Below are positions 12,894 to 22,700 of a stretch of 64,000 nt of DNA, piece by piece. Position numbers and translations under genes: made by a program. Location of the stretch: NCBI RefSeq assembly GCF_000801105.2, contig NC_079519.1:26325288-26389287 (forward strand), in the 5' to 3' direction. The DNA is from Raphanus sativus (Eukaryota; Streptophyta; Magnoliopsida; Brassicales; Brassicaceae). The notes below the pieces were generated by a model. It made no database searches. It had not been told where the DNA came from and saw nothing but the letters and a program-made list of their open reading frames with translations. Each line of letters starts with the position of its first letter. Within the stretch, counting starts at the first letter, position 1.

Positions 12894-13522
12894 ACCCAGG
12901 TTAGTTAAAAATCGAGAGCCTGGTTTATCTCGGTTTAAGTCGGTTTAAATCACACTTGATTTGAACCGAACAAACACGATTTTAAGTGTTCAAAATCGAT
13001 TATTGCAAGATCAATTGCTCATTCCTCTTCTCCTTCAAGAACAAAAGGGAGAAACCCCAACTCCCAAAATTGATAAACCCTAATTCTCTCAATTTTATCC
13101 CGATTTCGACGATTCCAAAGCCTAAACCACACAAGATCGAGAGCTCTTTCCGATTATATCCATATTCCAGTCGATCTGCGAAGGTAAGAAACTCTATTCC
13201 CACTTTTTCAATCCGAAAATATAACTTTAAAAGGTTAATTTTTTGAGTTTGTTTAGTTGTTTTGGGTTAAATCGTGTATAATGGTAATGATGAGGAACAA
13301 TTTCGCACACAGCCCATGCCTTAATACATAGTTTTAAGTTTTATTTTAAAATTTAGGGTTAGTTCTTAAAAAAAAACGAAATTGAAGGGTTAGGTGTTTC
13401 AAATTATGTTCCTTTGATGATTTCTGTTGAGTGTTGAGGTGCATTAGAAACAAATCAGTGTATATTCCAATTAACTTGATTTTATCTTTGAGAACTTATT
13501 TGTTAAGTTTTTTTGCAGCAAA

Positions 13523-15196
13523 ATGGTGAAAAAATATGCAAGGAAGAAGAACCAGAATACACCATCAGAAGCACCAGAGACACATGACACAGTAGCTGCT
13601 TCGTCTTCAGCTCAACCAGAATGTGATAAGCCTCTAGAAGCAGCTCCTTGGCCTCGGGATCCATTGACTCCATTCGAAAATATCAGAATTCGTGGACACC
13701 CTATCGAGAGTAAAAAGATGCTGAAAGAAGTTTCATCCTACAATAACCGTGACTACAATGCTGCTTGGAGTGATTACCACTGCATTCTCTACAATGGGTT
13801 GCAGCGGATGACATTCAAACCAACAAAATTCATCTGCGATTACACTACAAAGGAGATGGGAATTGTCAAAGATGTCAAAAAGATGTGGAAAAGTATGGGA
13901 CTTGGGACTCTTGGCTACACTCCGGAACCTATGTATCCAGACTTGGTAATACAGTTTCTCTCTTCAGTTGAGTTACACTACAAGTCTGAGCAAAACAAAG
14001 TTGCTAGCGAAGGCAAACTTACTTTCTTATCCAGTGGAGTGCTTTATGAGATGTCTATACAGGAGCTATGTACTCTATTCGGATTTGAACCCAACCATGA
14101 GGCATGCTCTTTGTCCAAGTTCCCTTGTGCGGCTTATCTGTGGAATATGATTGCAGACACTTCTTATGTTTCTCGGGAAGCTAAACTTGCAATGGTCAGA
14201 AACCCGGTATTGCGAGTGGTAGCAAAATATCTGGGTCATCTTTTACTGGGAAAGGAAGAAGCAGGATCACTTACGGAGGATGAAGCGCAACTTATTCATT
14301 ATGGACTTCCAGTAGCTATCAGGCCTAAGTATGGCCTGAAAGAGGAACCTCCAGCAGAGCTTTCCGTAAACATGGGAGCATTATTTGCTCAGATGTTGTT
14401 TGAAAAGAAGTTTAGAGGTCTCCGTGCTTTGGAGAAGAAACCATTGGAGGATTCTATTGGCAGCTTACTTACTCGGATCTTCAAGTTCCATGATATAGAT
14501 CTTTCAAAGACTCCTTGTGTGACCAAGATTGAGAGATTTGATGAGCAGTTCTTCTTCAACAGCAGGACTTTTTACCCTGGTAAAATTTACCGTTTTATGG
14601 TTCCTGATGGGACTATCCTTCACTGCAAGCTCCCACAGCCTACCATTACGTCTTTGACTTCTGCGGAGAACATGCGTTTTATGCCTTCTTCTGAATTTCT
14701 TTGCCCGTCTCCTCAGCCTGCTACAAAGCGTCGCCGTGGTTCCTCTTCTTCGGGTCCTGCTCAAGGGCAACGTGAGGATGATACCATTCATGATATCCGA
14801 GTGGATCATACTCCAGATCCTTCGATTGAGTACTTGTTGCCCGCATATACTGGTCAGTATGACTCTGGAGCACCACCATTGGATGGTACACCGCAGCAGC
14901 AGTTCGCCTGGACTGCAGATACATTGGTTAAGCTTTCGACGATGATGCAGACAGTGTGGGGTGCACTTGCAAAGATTAGATGTCCACCTCCTCCTTCCTG
15001 CTGCCGCGCTCCGCAGACTTCAGAGCCTGCTGATATGACTGAAGACATTCCTGACATTACTAGACACAGGGATGTTGATGATGCGGTAGATGAACTATCC
15101 GACGGAGCAGCAGATGCAGAGCGAAGTTCACGCCTTCATAGGAGCAGACGAGCACCAGGACAGAGTAGGAGCGCCAGTCCTGACGACCATAACTGA
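13523..15196 (+). CDS. MULE-encoded ATHILA-ORF1-like protein
   Basis: A single coding exon of 557 aa, preceded by a 5' UTR intron (13184-13518) that ends a few bases before the ATG. The N-terminus is basic. The core (about residues 55-300) contains YTPEPMYPDLVIQFLSSVEL, then LTFLSSGVLYEMSIQELCTL, which recall the plant mobile-element domain called ATHILA ORF1. The C-terminal third is low-complexity, with Ser/Arg, Pro/Cys and acidic stretches. The function is unknown. The pattern of an E-L-H or L-V-H helix, a hydrophobic 'ltF' strand and a 'S-x-x-E-l-c/y-x-x-x-G' helix also resembles DUF1985 in the neighbouring gene. Together with the shared leader this suggests that the two genes are related. 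Confidence 0.75.
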   Translation: MVKKYARKKNQNTPSEAPETHDTVAASSSAQPECDKPLEAAPWPRDPLTPFENIRIRGHPIESKKMLKEVSSYNNRDYNAAWSDYHCILYNGLQRMTFKPTKFICDYTTKEMGIVKDVKKMWKSMGLGTLGYTPEPMYPDLVIQFLSSVELHYKSEQNKVASEGKLTFLSSGVLYEMSIQELCTLFGFEPNHEACSLSKFPCAAYLWNMIADTSYVSREAKLAMVRNPVLRVVAKYLGHLLLGKEEAGSLTEDEAQLIHYGLPVAIRPKYGLKEEPPAELSVNMGALFAQMLFEKKFRGLRALEKKPLEDSIGSLLTRIFKFHDIDLSKTPCVTKIERFDEQFFFNSRTFYPGKIYRFMVPDGTILHCKLPQPTITSLTSAENMRFMPSSEFLCPSPQPATKRRRGSSSSGPAQGQREDDTIHDIRVDHTPDPSIEYLLPAYTGQYDSGAPPLDGTPQQQFAWTADTLVKLSTMMQTVWGALAKIRCPPPPSCCRAPQTSEPADMTEDIPDITRHRDVDDAVDELSDGAADAERSSRLHRSRRAPGQSRSASPDDHN

Positions 15197-15401
15197 TCAC
15201 TCTCAGTTCATATTATTCATTGTCTTATTCCATGTTTTTATTGACGTCAGCTTGTACTAGTTCTTATGTTTTTATCCTAAATTTTAATGTTCTTCTGGAT
15301 TTATGTTAAAGTTAAAGTTTTATGTTAAAGTTTTTATGATTTCCTGGATTTATGCTTACCAAAACAATGGAAATCGAACTGAATGACATCCCTGAGAAAG
15401 G

Positions 15402-15646
15402 GATCGATCGTTCTTGATCAAGAGATCGATCGGTTGTGAAACGATCGATCGTTTTGTTTCGGTCGTTCTTCACGGAACGATCGTTCTGTATAAAACGGAC
15501 CGATCGGTCTAAGCTGATCGATCGTTCTGGATCGATGTTTTGGCACCGGTCGATCAAAACTGCACCGCTTCGTCTGGCAATTCTAAATATATTGAGATCG
15601 ATTAGATAGATCGACCATGACATAAAACGATCGATCGATCCTTGTA
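15402..15646. promoter_or_regulatory. GATCGATC motif cluster 3 (between convergent genes)
   Basis: At least five GATCGATC sites, one extended to GATCGATCGATC, plus GATCGTTC and GGTCGATC variants in 245 bp. Unlike clusters 1 and 2 it is not at a promoter but between the 3' ends of the ATHILA-like gene and the transposase gene. This argues against a simple promoter role. Confidence 0.72.
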
Positions 15647-15884
15647 TTTTGGTCGGTTTTTGCAGTCTGGGAAGTCCAGTACTATATTGCTATCAACATG
15701 AAATTTAAACAAAGTTGCATAAAACATGAAACAATGTAATTAGAAATTATTCTTGGTGTCTAAAAAACTAAAACAAATAAAATAAAACAAAGTTACATGA
15801 AACTGAAACAAAGTAAGTAGAAATCAAACAAATATCTTCTGAAAAACGAAACAAAGTTGCCCATAATAACAGCAGACAAGTCGG

Positions 15885-18173
15885 CTATATTGGCATCTTG
15901 CAAGTTGCTCTGTTGTGGCCACTACCAGAGCATCTACTGCACTTGCGAGTCTTACTTCCCTGTGATCCTTGTGATGATCGAATTTTGTCTTCAACGGTTT
16001 CATATCTGCTTTTTCTTTTTCTTCCAAGAGCCCTTCTTGTTTCAGGCGGTAGCACTTCTGAGTTTTCCACATTTTCTGGGACGGACCAAGAGTCTTCAGG
16101 CACAGTAATAGGATTAATGCTTTCCTGATAAGCTTCTCTCCAAGCTCCCGTGGTGTACATAAAATCAGTCAAAGTGTGTGCTTCTCTGCCAACAGAATAA
16201 CCGGCTTTTATTGCGTGTCTACAAGGAATCTTCAAGAGGTTGAACTTCCCACAAGAACAAGCCCGTTTATCCAAATCAACAAAGCAATCAATTATATCGC
16301 CTTTCACAAGCATCTGACTATCTGTTATAGGGTAAACTACGAAAGTTTTTCCCTTCTCGATTCTCCTTTCAATCTTTTCCTCTACATCTATGGTCAAAGG
16401 ATGCTTATGTTTTGAAATCTTTTTCTTACGCTTAAAAAACCACCGTGTCAGCATTTCTCTAATACTGTCCAACAAAGGAATAACAGGAAACTCTCTTGGC
16501 GAACGCAAAGCAGAATTTATAGACTCAGCAGGGTTGTTTGTCCTAATGTCATACCTGAATCCAATAAATTGACATCTAGCCCATTTTTTCACATCTGCTT
16601 CCATTAGATAGGTTCCTATTGCTGGACTGATATTGCAGACATGACCAAATATTCTCTTAAAGTCAGCAACTCTATAAGCCTTCGAAGCCTTAGAAACCAA
16701 CCCAGCTAATCCCTTGCCTCTGAAATATGTTACCACATTATTCAACAAATGATGAATACAAATACCATGTGCCGCTAGAGGATACACATTCTCAACTGCC
16801 TTCGCTATAGACCCTTGTCTATCCGAAATAAAAGCCAAGCCATTACCATCAGCAACAACCACTTTTAATTGTCTCATAAACCATTCCCAAGACTGATGAT
16901 TCTCAGAGTCTACTATCCCGAATGCAATAGGATACAAATTTGAATTTCCATCTAAAGCAGTTGCAACCAGTAGCACCCCTTTAAATTTACTCTTCAAGAA
17001 TGTTCCATCTATAACAATGACACGTCTCATGACATTGGTGAAGCCTCTAATCGATTGACCAAACGCTATAAATAGATATTTAAATCTTCCATTGACGTCA
17101 GTCTCGTAAGAGGAATGGGTACCTGGATTGGCCTCTTCCAGCATGTGCAAGTATTTTGGTATTTTTCCATAACTTTCGTCTGGAATACCTCTGACGGCAT
17201 TGATTGCATATTCACGGGAATCCCATGCTAAAGAATCAGAGATCTCACATCCATAATCATGACGCATAATCTGAACAATATCTTTTGCTTTAGGTCCTTC
17301 TTTGACACCTTCGTACTTATGCATGATGAGACTGCCTATTGTTTTCGCTGAAGCTGTCTTACCGCCACTGGATTTGTTTGAAGGTGCGCATGAATGTTCA
17401 CCGACATACTTATTAATAATAAAATATGTAGAGCCCTTCAAACACTCTGCTCGGGCACCCCAATAGCACACCTTATCAGCACATCTAATACACCAAACTG
17501 ATTTATTGGATTTGGTAACTGTGTAGTGAAAGTTATGCTTCATTGCACATAACTCAAACCTTGCCTTTAACACTGTTTTGTTGAGGAAAAGATCTCCTTT
17601 CTTAACCAAATCGAGCAAAGAACTCTTTGCTAAAGTTTCTCTGTTTTCTTTTTCAGAAATGATTTTGTCAGCATCATCATCATCATCTCCATCAACCTCC
17701 TCTTGCTTCATCTTTCCTTTCTTTTTCTTGTTATGCTTGTCAGCATCATAATCATCTCCATCAACCTGACCTTGCTTCATCTTCCCTTTCTTCTTCTCAT
17801 TATCTTGCTTGGCTTTATACGTAACACACAATTGAGTTGACGGATGCTTCTTACAAAACCCTAGAAAGTTTTGAACTTGGCTTGAGTTTGCAATGATCAC
17901 TGGTGGACATTCTGATGAATTGATCAATCCAATAGGTAGATAACTCAATTCCAAATCTGCATCCGTTACCTTTAAACAAAAATCCTCAATTACAATTTTC
18001 TGAAACTCTTCAATAGAGGAGCTCAATTGGAAACCATGTAATCTTCCTCCTATCTTTGCATCAACAGAAAAACTCCAACCTGAAGGTACAACCAATTCCC
18101 AAACACCACATGAACCATAGACATGAATCATGGTAGAATGAATGTGAAATTTTTGTGAAAATTTGGTGATCAA
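15885..18173 (-). CDS. MURA-type MULE transposase
   Basis: An uninterrupted 762-aa frame. The N-terminal 130 residues look PB1-like, followed by a Lys/Asp-rich linker with two KKKGKMKQ repeats. A MuDR-type domain follows (FELCAMKHNFHYTV, then CIRCADKVCYWGARAEC and HSCAPS). The catalytic region has VIDGTFLKSKFKGVLL, the second acidic site in FISDRQGSIAKAV, and GICIHHLLNNV. A SWIM zinc finger (CSCGKFNLLKIPCRHA) and a C-terminal zinc knuckle (CSRCSGSGHNRATCK) close the protein. An alternative start lies at Met15. The gene reads outward-in from the right TIR and its promoter region is 18174-18866. I see no stop, frameshift or missing key residue, so it may be active. Confidence 0.93.
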   Translation of the reverse strand: MITKFSQKFHIHSTMIHVYGSCGVWELVVPSGWSFSVDAKIGGRLHGFQLSSSIEEFQKIVIEDFCLKVTDADLELSYLPIGLINSSECPPVIIANSSQVQNFLGFCKKHPSTQLCVTYKAKQDNEKKKGKMKQGQVDGDDYDADKHNKKKKGKMKQEEVDGDDDDDADKIISEKENRETLAKSSLLDLVKKGDLFLNKTVLKARFELCAMKHNFHYTVTKSNKSVWCIRCADKVCYWGARAECLKGSTYFIINKYVGEHSCAPSNKSSGGKTASAKTIGSLIMHKYEGVKEGPKAKDIVQIMRHDYGCEISDSLAWDSREYAINAVRGIPDESYGKIPKYLHMLEEANPGTHSSYETDVNGRFKYLFIAFGQSIRGFTNVMRRVIVIDGTFLKSKFKGVLLVATALDGNSNLYPIAFGIVDSENHQSWEWFMRQLKVVVADGNGLAFISDRQGSIAKAVENVYPLAAHGICIHHLLNNVVTYFRGKGLAGLVSKASKAYRVADFKRIFGHVCNISPAIGTYLMEADVKKWARCQFIGFRYDIRTNNPAESINSALRSPREFPVIPLLDSIREMLTRWFFKRKKKISKHKHPLTIDVEEKIERRIEKGKTFVVYPITDSQMLVKGDIIDCFVDLDKRACSCGKFNLLKIPCRHAIKAGYSVGREAHTLTDFMYTTGAWREAYQESINPITVPEDSWSVPENVENSEVLPPETRRALGRKRKSRYETVEDKIRSSQGSQGSKTRKCSRCSGSGHNRATCKMPI

Positions 18174-18386
18174 TCAATGGAATATAGAAGATGACGTGAG
18201 ATGTTTTTATTTGGGTAATCACGTTTTTTTTTTATTAAAACGATTTTACTTTTTTTTTTATTTTTTTTTAACGACTTTGTTTTAAAAAAAATATTTTTTT
18301 TTTATTTTTTTTGTAAATCGATTTTAATAAATAAATAAGGAAACCGAATATTCTCAAAATATTCTCTTCTAATATTATCCTTATCC

Positions 18387-18676
18387 GTAGAACCTGTATT
18401 CTAAAATAGGTAGAATAGAGTAAATATGTTAGAAATCGATTTCTACTAGTTTTAGATTTATAGCAATATGTAGATTCTGATTTCTACAGGTTTTAGAATT
18501 TTAGTAAAGTGTAGATTTTGATTTCTACGGATTTTAGAACTATATGTTAAGCGTAGAATGTGTTTTCTAAAGATTTTTAGATTACTATTATTTAAGTAGA
18601 ACACGTATTCTAAACAAAGTAGATTCAATGAAAAAAGTAGAATACGTTTTCTACTATGTAGAATGTCAATTCTACC
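18387..18676. repeat. Array of TAGAA/TTCTA palindromes upstream of the transposase
   Basis: About eight imperfect palindromes of the form TAGAAY-N(4-6)-RTTCTA (for example GTAGAATACGTTTTCTAC) occur every 30-60 bp over 290 bp. They lie between the right TIR and the transposase start. Such subterminal dyads could bind transposase or another element-encoded protein. They share no motif with the GATCGATC clusters. Confidence 0.65.
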
Positions 18677-18866
18677 TTTTTTAGAACAAAATATGAATTT
18701 ATGATTTAAACATTTTTTGAACTTAAAAAATATATCTATAAGTTGATATAAGTATTTCATCAGTATTTACTATTTTCTGAATTTTTTTTTGTTTGCTAAA
18801 CTATTTATTTGATTTATTTTAGAAAATATTAAAGGGTATTAGAGGAAAATATGGTACAAAAAAGAA

Positions 18867-18921
18867 ATTAGACTAATGGGACATAGTTGCTGTTTTTTTG
18901 GCCCAAAAAAACAATTTCCCC
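18867..18921 (-). repeat. Right terminal inverted repeat of the MULE
   Basis: Reverse complement of 8457-8511 with about two mismatches. Followed directly by the target duplication TTAATATTT at 18922-18930. Confidence 0.92.
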
Positions 18922-19118
18922 TTAATATTTTTGGGTGTATGTAATGTATGCTCTCAAAACATGAAGGCCACGTTTTAGAGTAGAAACAAAAGGAGCTGTC
19001 CTTTATTCTCCTGATATCAAGTATAACCTCCCTTTTTACGTATAATTCTATATTTAGACACAATCTTTTACTTGCCAAACTTTTCCCCCCAGGGCCCCAC
19101 AAGCCCACAGACAAAAAG

Positions 19119-19213
19119 GAAGAAGAAGAAGAAGAAGAAGAAGAAGATTCATTTCCACTTTTGTGTTGGTCAAATAAATCTCATTTTTCTTCTTCTCTCT
19201 CTCTCTCTCTCTC
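19119..19213. repeat. GAA and CT microsatellites in the DENN gene leader region
   Basis: A (GAA)n run (19119-19146) and a CT run (19193-19213) lie in the probable promoter/5' UTR. Both are shorter in segment B (48838-48853 and about 48885-48896). Confidence 0.8.
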
Positions 19214-19401
19214 AAATCGTCACGCCGCGCATTCATTTCGTTCCCTCCCTCCATAAAATCACAATCCAACCCTTCCGTTACAAGTTTGATTCCTTATCTG
19301 GATTGAATTTCATGTTTGAATTTTTCATTAAATTAAAATAAGAAACAATTCCTCAGGAGGAGCATTGATTGATTTTGCTGGAGGAGGAGGAGGAGGAGGA
19401 G

Positions 19402-19728
19402 GTATATCGTTCTTAAATTCCTGAACCTAATTTGATTCTGAGGGCTCTTTTCAAATCGCATAGCTGGAACCTTGAATTATTCCTACATACTACTACTCTG
19501 GATTCCTTCGATTGCAACTCAATTCAAAAATTAGGGTTTTGTTTTCAAAAAAGATATTACCCAAGGAGGTCGTTAGATTCTTCGAGTTCCACTAGATATC
19601 TCGTATCCATCTTCTTATTGTTCTTCCTAGTTTGTCGATGTTTAATTTATTTTTCCTCTTTAATTTTTAGGAAATATCTGAAGATATGCTAGTAGTAATC
19701 GATGGTGTCTGAGAGGTATTGTGTCTAA
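19402..19728 (+). promoter_or_regulatory. Probable 5' UTR intron and two short uORFs of the DENN gene
   Basis: A plausible intron runs from GGAG|GTATAT at 19402 to TTTTTAG|GAAAT at 19670. After it come two 9-codon upstream ORFs (including stop), ATG at 19686 ending TGA 19712 and ATG at 19702 ending TAA 19728. The second ends 7 bases before the main ATG at 19736. Both uORF starts are kept in segment B. They could reduce translation of the main frame. Confidence 0.5.
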
Positions 19729-19735
19729 TACGGAT

Positions 19736-22700
19736 ATGAAGGGAGAGGTGTTGGCCGTTCACCGGGGAGATGGGAATACAGATGATCTTTTCAGATACCC
19801 CAAGAAGACGGATTTGGAAGATGAATGTAAAAGTGACGTCTTTAGGGATGGAGATGATACGCATACTACTACTTTGGACGACATGAATCATGAAGAGAGT
19901 AGAGAAGAAGTGGGTTCCCTGAGGAGGAATGAAAATGGTCAAGGACAGCTTGTGGTGGAAAGTGAAACGAGACATGAGTCTCCTAAGCAGAACGAGCAGC
20001 CTTTGGTAAGGGTAAAGAGGGATGAAGAAGAACAAGCGGTGTTGGAGAGAGATAGTGAAGAATCTAGTTCAGGTTCACCTGAGAGGGACGACGAAACAAA
20101 TACTCCTGGTAGAGGGATTGAACAACTTGATACACAAGTGGCGAATGGTCATCTGAAGGTGGATGGAACTGAAGCAGATAAAGGGAGGGATGAGAACAGG
20201 GTCTTGGGAAAGGAAGGTGAAGAAGATAATTCGCGTTTGATGCTAATGGCAAAAGATGACGAACTGCAGAGTTTAATATGTGAGACACAAACAGATAACA
20301 CAACTGTTGGAAAGATGGAAACGAGCCAAGTTGCAGGTGAGCAAGACTCTCCCTCTTGTACTACTCCGGATACAGTTATATCAGCTGGAGAGAGTATTCA
20401 AAACGTATACTTTAATGGTCCGGTCTTACCACAGTCACCATCACTAGCACATAAGCACCCTCAAAGTGAGATAGAGACTCCAGGACACAGGCGCACAAAC
20501 AGTTTCCAGAGATTGAAAACTCAGATGCACAAGGCTTGGCGTGGGGTCAGCAATCTACGTGACGATAATCGGCCCACGTTCAATCCTGAGGTCTTAGCAA
20601 ACCAAAAAAGACAGTGGTACCAGCTCCACTCTTCAAAAGCTCTGGTATTTAATCTCTCTAGGGTGTAACCTTTGACACTTTGTTTTGGCTACGTAGTTCC
20701 CCTTCCCCTTGATCGTCTAAAACCTTCTGCTATGGTATAGCACATTAGCTGACTAATGTTTTAATTTGATAAACACTCCAGGACCAAACAAAATATAAGG
20801 AGCCGACCTCACTATTTGAACATTTTATCATTGTGGGGCTTCATCCGGAAACTGAGTTGAAGCCAGTCGAGGAGGCCTTCCGTAGAAGGAAGAAATGGGA
20901 GATGGAGATGTCAAGGTATGAAGTAGCTGACTACAGAATACTCCGCCACCGTGGGCCTCAGTTTCCAGTATTGGAGCCACAGGTTTGTTCCTACTCTTTG
21001 AGTTCTCATAGTTTTGGACATGCTTATATCTGTAACATGAGACACCTGTTCTGATTGTTTTTTTTTTGGCTCATTGTCAACTTCTTTTGCCACTCTTCTG
21101 TTTCATGTCTAATACATTCTCGCTTGCGGCTTCTATTATATAGATAGATGCCTCTGTTCTGTTCCATGGTAGATTTGGTTGGTTTATTTTCTACACAACT
21201 TTTATTTTATGCGCAGATACTTTTCAAATACCCTCCTGGGAAGAAAGTGGCAATGCGTCCAAAAGATCTAGCAACTTTCTGCTTTCCTGGTGGTGTCAAG
21301 GTATGATATTTATGCTCTGTGTCTCTTTATATCTATTTAATGACCGTCAATTGGCATTGGTATACTATTAGAAATGAGCGATATCAGTTATTTAGAAGAT
21401 TTACGTAGAATTGATTCATACTGCTGGTAACAATATATGCGGCGTTATTTGGCATCATTATTCTGTGATTTATGCAGCAACTAAGACTGTCAAAACGTTA
21501 TTTTTCGTAACAGGCACGGCTTTTGGAGAGGACCCCATCTCTCAGTGATCTAAATGAGCTTGTGTATGGACAGGTCTGAAATTAATTCTAAATATCTGTC
21601 TCAGCTTCTGTAATTCATCTGTGTTGTTTAAATATAATGATACTTTCGAATTTACTGCAGGAACATTTAGGCAAAGATGATTCATCGTTCATATTTTCAT
21701 TCAAGGTAATCTATCTTTTCTGCATGCCCCTTGACTGCTTTCGTGTTAGCTTTGTAAAAACTTACATGAGGCACTCAAAATTCTCTTTGTCAGGTAGCAG
21801 ATGATGCGACTTTGTATGGTGTTTGTTTACATGTCTCGGAGATTGTTCAGAGACCTCCTGGGGTTTTAAGCACTGCTTCACCCTTGCATTCATCTGGAGG
21901 AGGCAGTCGGTTTTTGGTTTCTGCACCTCGATGCTATTGCTTGCTGACCAGAGTTCCCTTTTTTGAGCTACACTTTGAGATGTTAAACAGGTAGAAAAGA
22001 TGCCCCTACTCTTATTAGTGGTTTTTCCTTGCATTGATTAGAGATTGAAGAACTTGAAAACTGATGGTGTTTTACTTGCTGATGCAGTATGATTGCACAA
22101 GAGCGCCTAAAACGGATAACAGATTTTGTTAGTGAGATGTCTCTCGCTGCTGCATGCCATAGTCCATCAGTTTCCAGAATGAATGGATGTGTTTCTTCAC
22201 CTCGTAGCAACCCTGATAATTGGATGGCTTCTGCAATACCTGTGGATGGAGTCATGGCACTCACGGCTGCTGCTGCTGGATTGATATCTGATAGTGACAT
22301 TGCAGACTTTGCAGAACCGCAATCTCCAGATAGTGTCGTCACCAGTGATACTTCAAATGTAAGTCAGATCAAGGAAATAGAAAGAGATGGGAGAAAAGTT
22401 TTTCATTGCTACGATGATAGTTCTTCCGAAGTATCTGAGAATCACTTGGAAACGCCCGAAAGAAGGTTTCAAAGCTTTGAGAACGGCCATGTTTCTCCGG
22501 ATGTTACATGTACCGATCCTAGGACCCAACCGATAGAGCATATGGAAAGCTGTGAGTCCGTGTTCAGGTGAGCTAACACAATTGTTATCCAACAAAATTG
22601 ATCTTATTATCTTCCGATGTTATGTTTCAGTTCGTTACCAGTATAATTTCAGATTTTACCTTTTTATATATGGCAGTTCAGCTAGAAGTGTGTTGTCAGA

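Larger units (their letters stand above)
8457..18921. mobile_element. Complete-looking 10.5-kb TIR Mutator-like element with three genes
   Basis: Terminal inverted repeats of about 55 bp (8457-8511 and 18867-18921) begin GGGAAAATTG and GGGGAAATTG and differ at only a few positions. They are flanked by a perfect 9-bp target duplication, TTAATATTT (8448-8456 and 18922-18930). The paralogous segment B has the unoccupied site near 48650, where the same flanks are joined without the element. Inside are two plus-strand genes (9361-12458 and 13523-15196) and a minus-strand transposase (15885-18173), all open. The gene set resembles the Ulp1-bearing (Kaonashi-type) and VANDAL-type MULEs of Arabidopsis. 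Near-perfect ends and intact frames suggest a recent insertion and possible autonomy. It now separates the DENN gene from its former upstream DNA. Confidence 0.92.

Noticed and set aside
14504..15057. Antisense ORFs opposite the ATHILA-like gene
   Set aside because: Shadow frames of a well-supported plus-strand gene; no domain or start context.
21983..22342. Antisense ORFs opposite DENN exon 7 (also 51650-51937, 22353-22595, 51948-52190)
   Set aside because: They are mirrored in both copies only because the sense exons are conserved.
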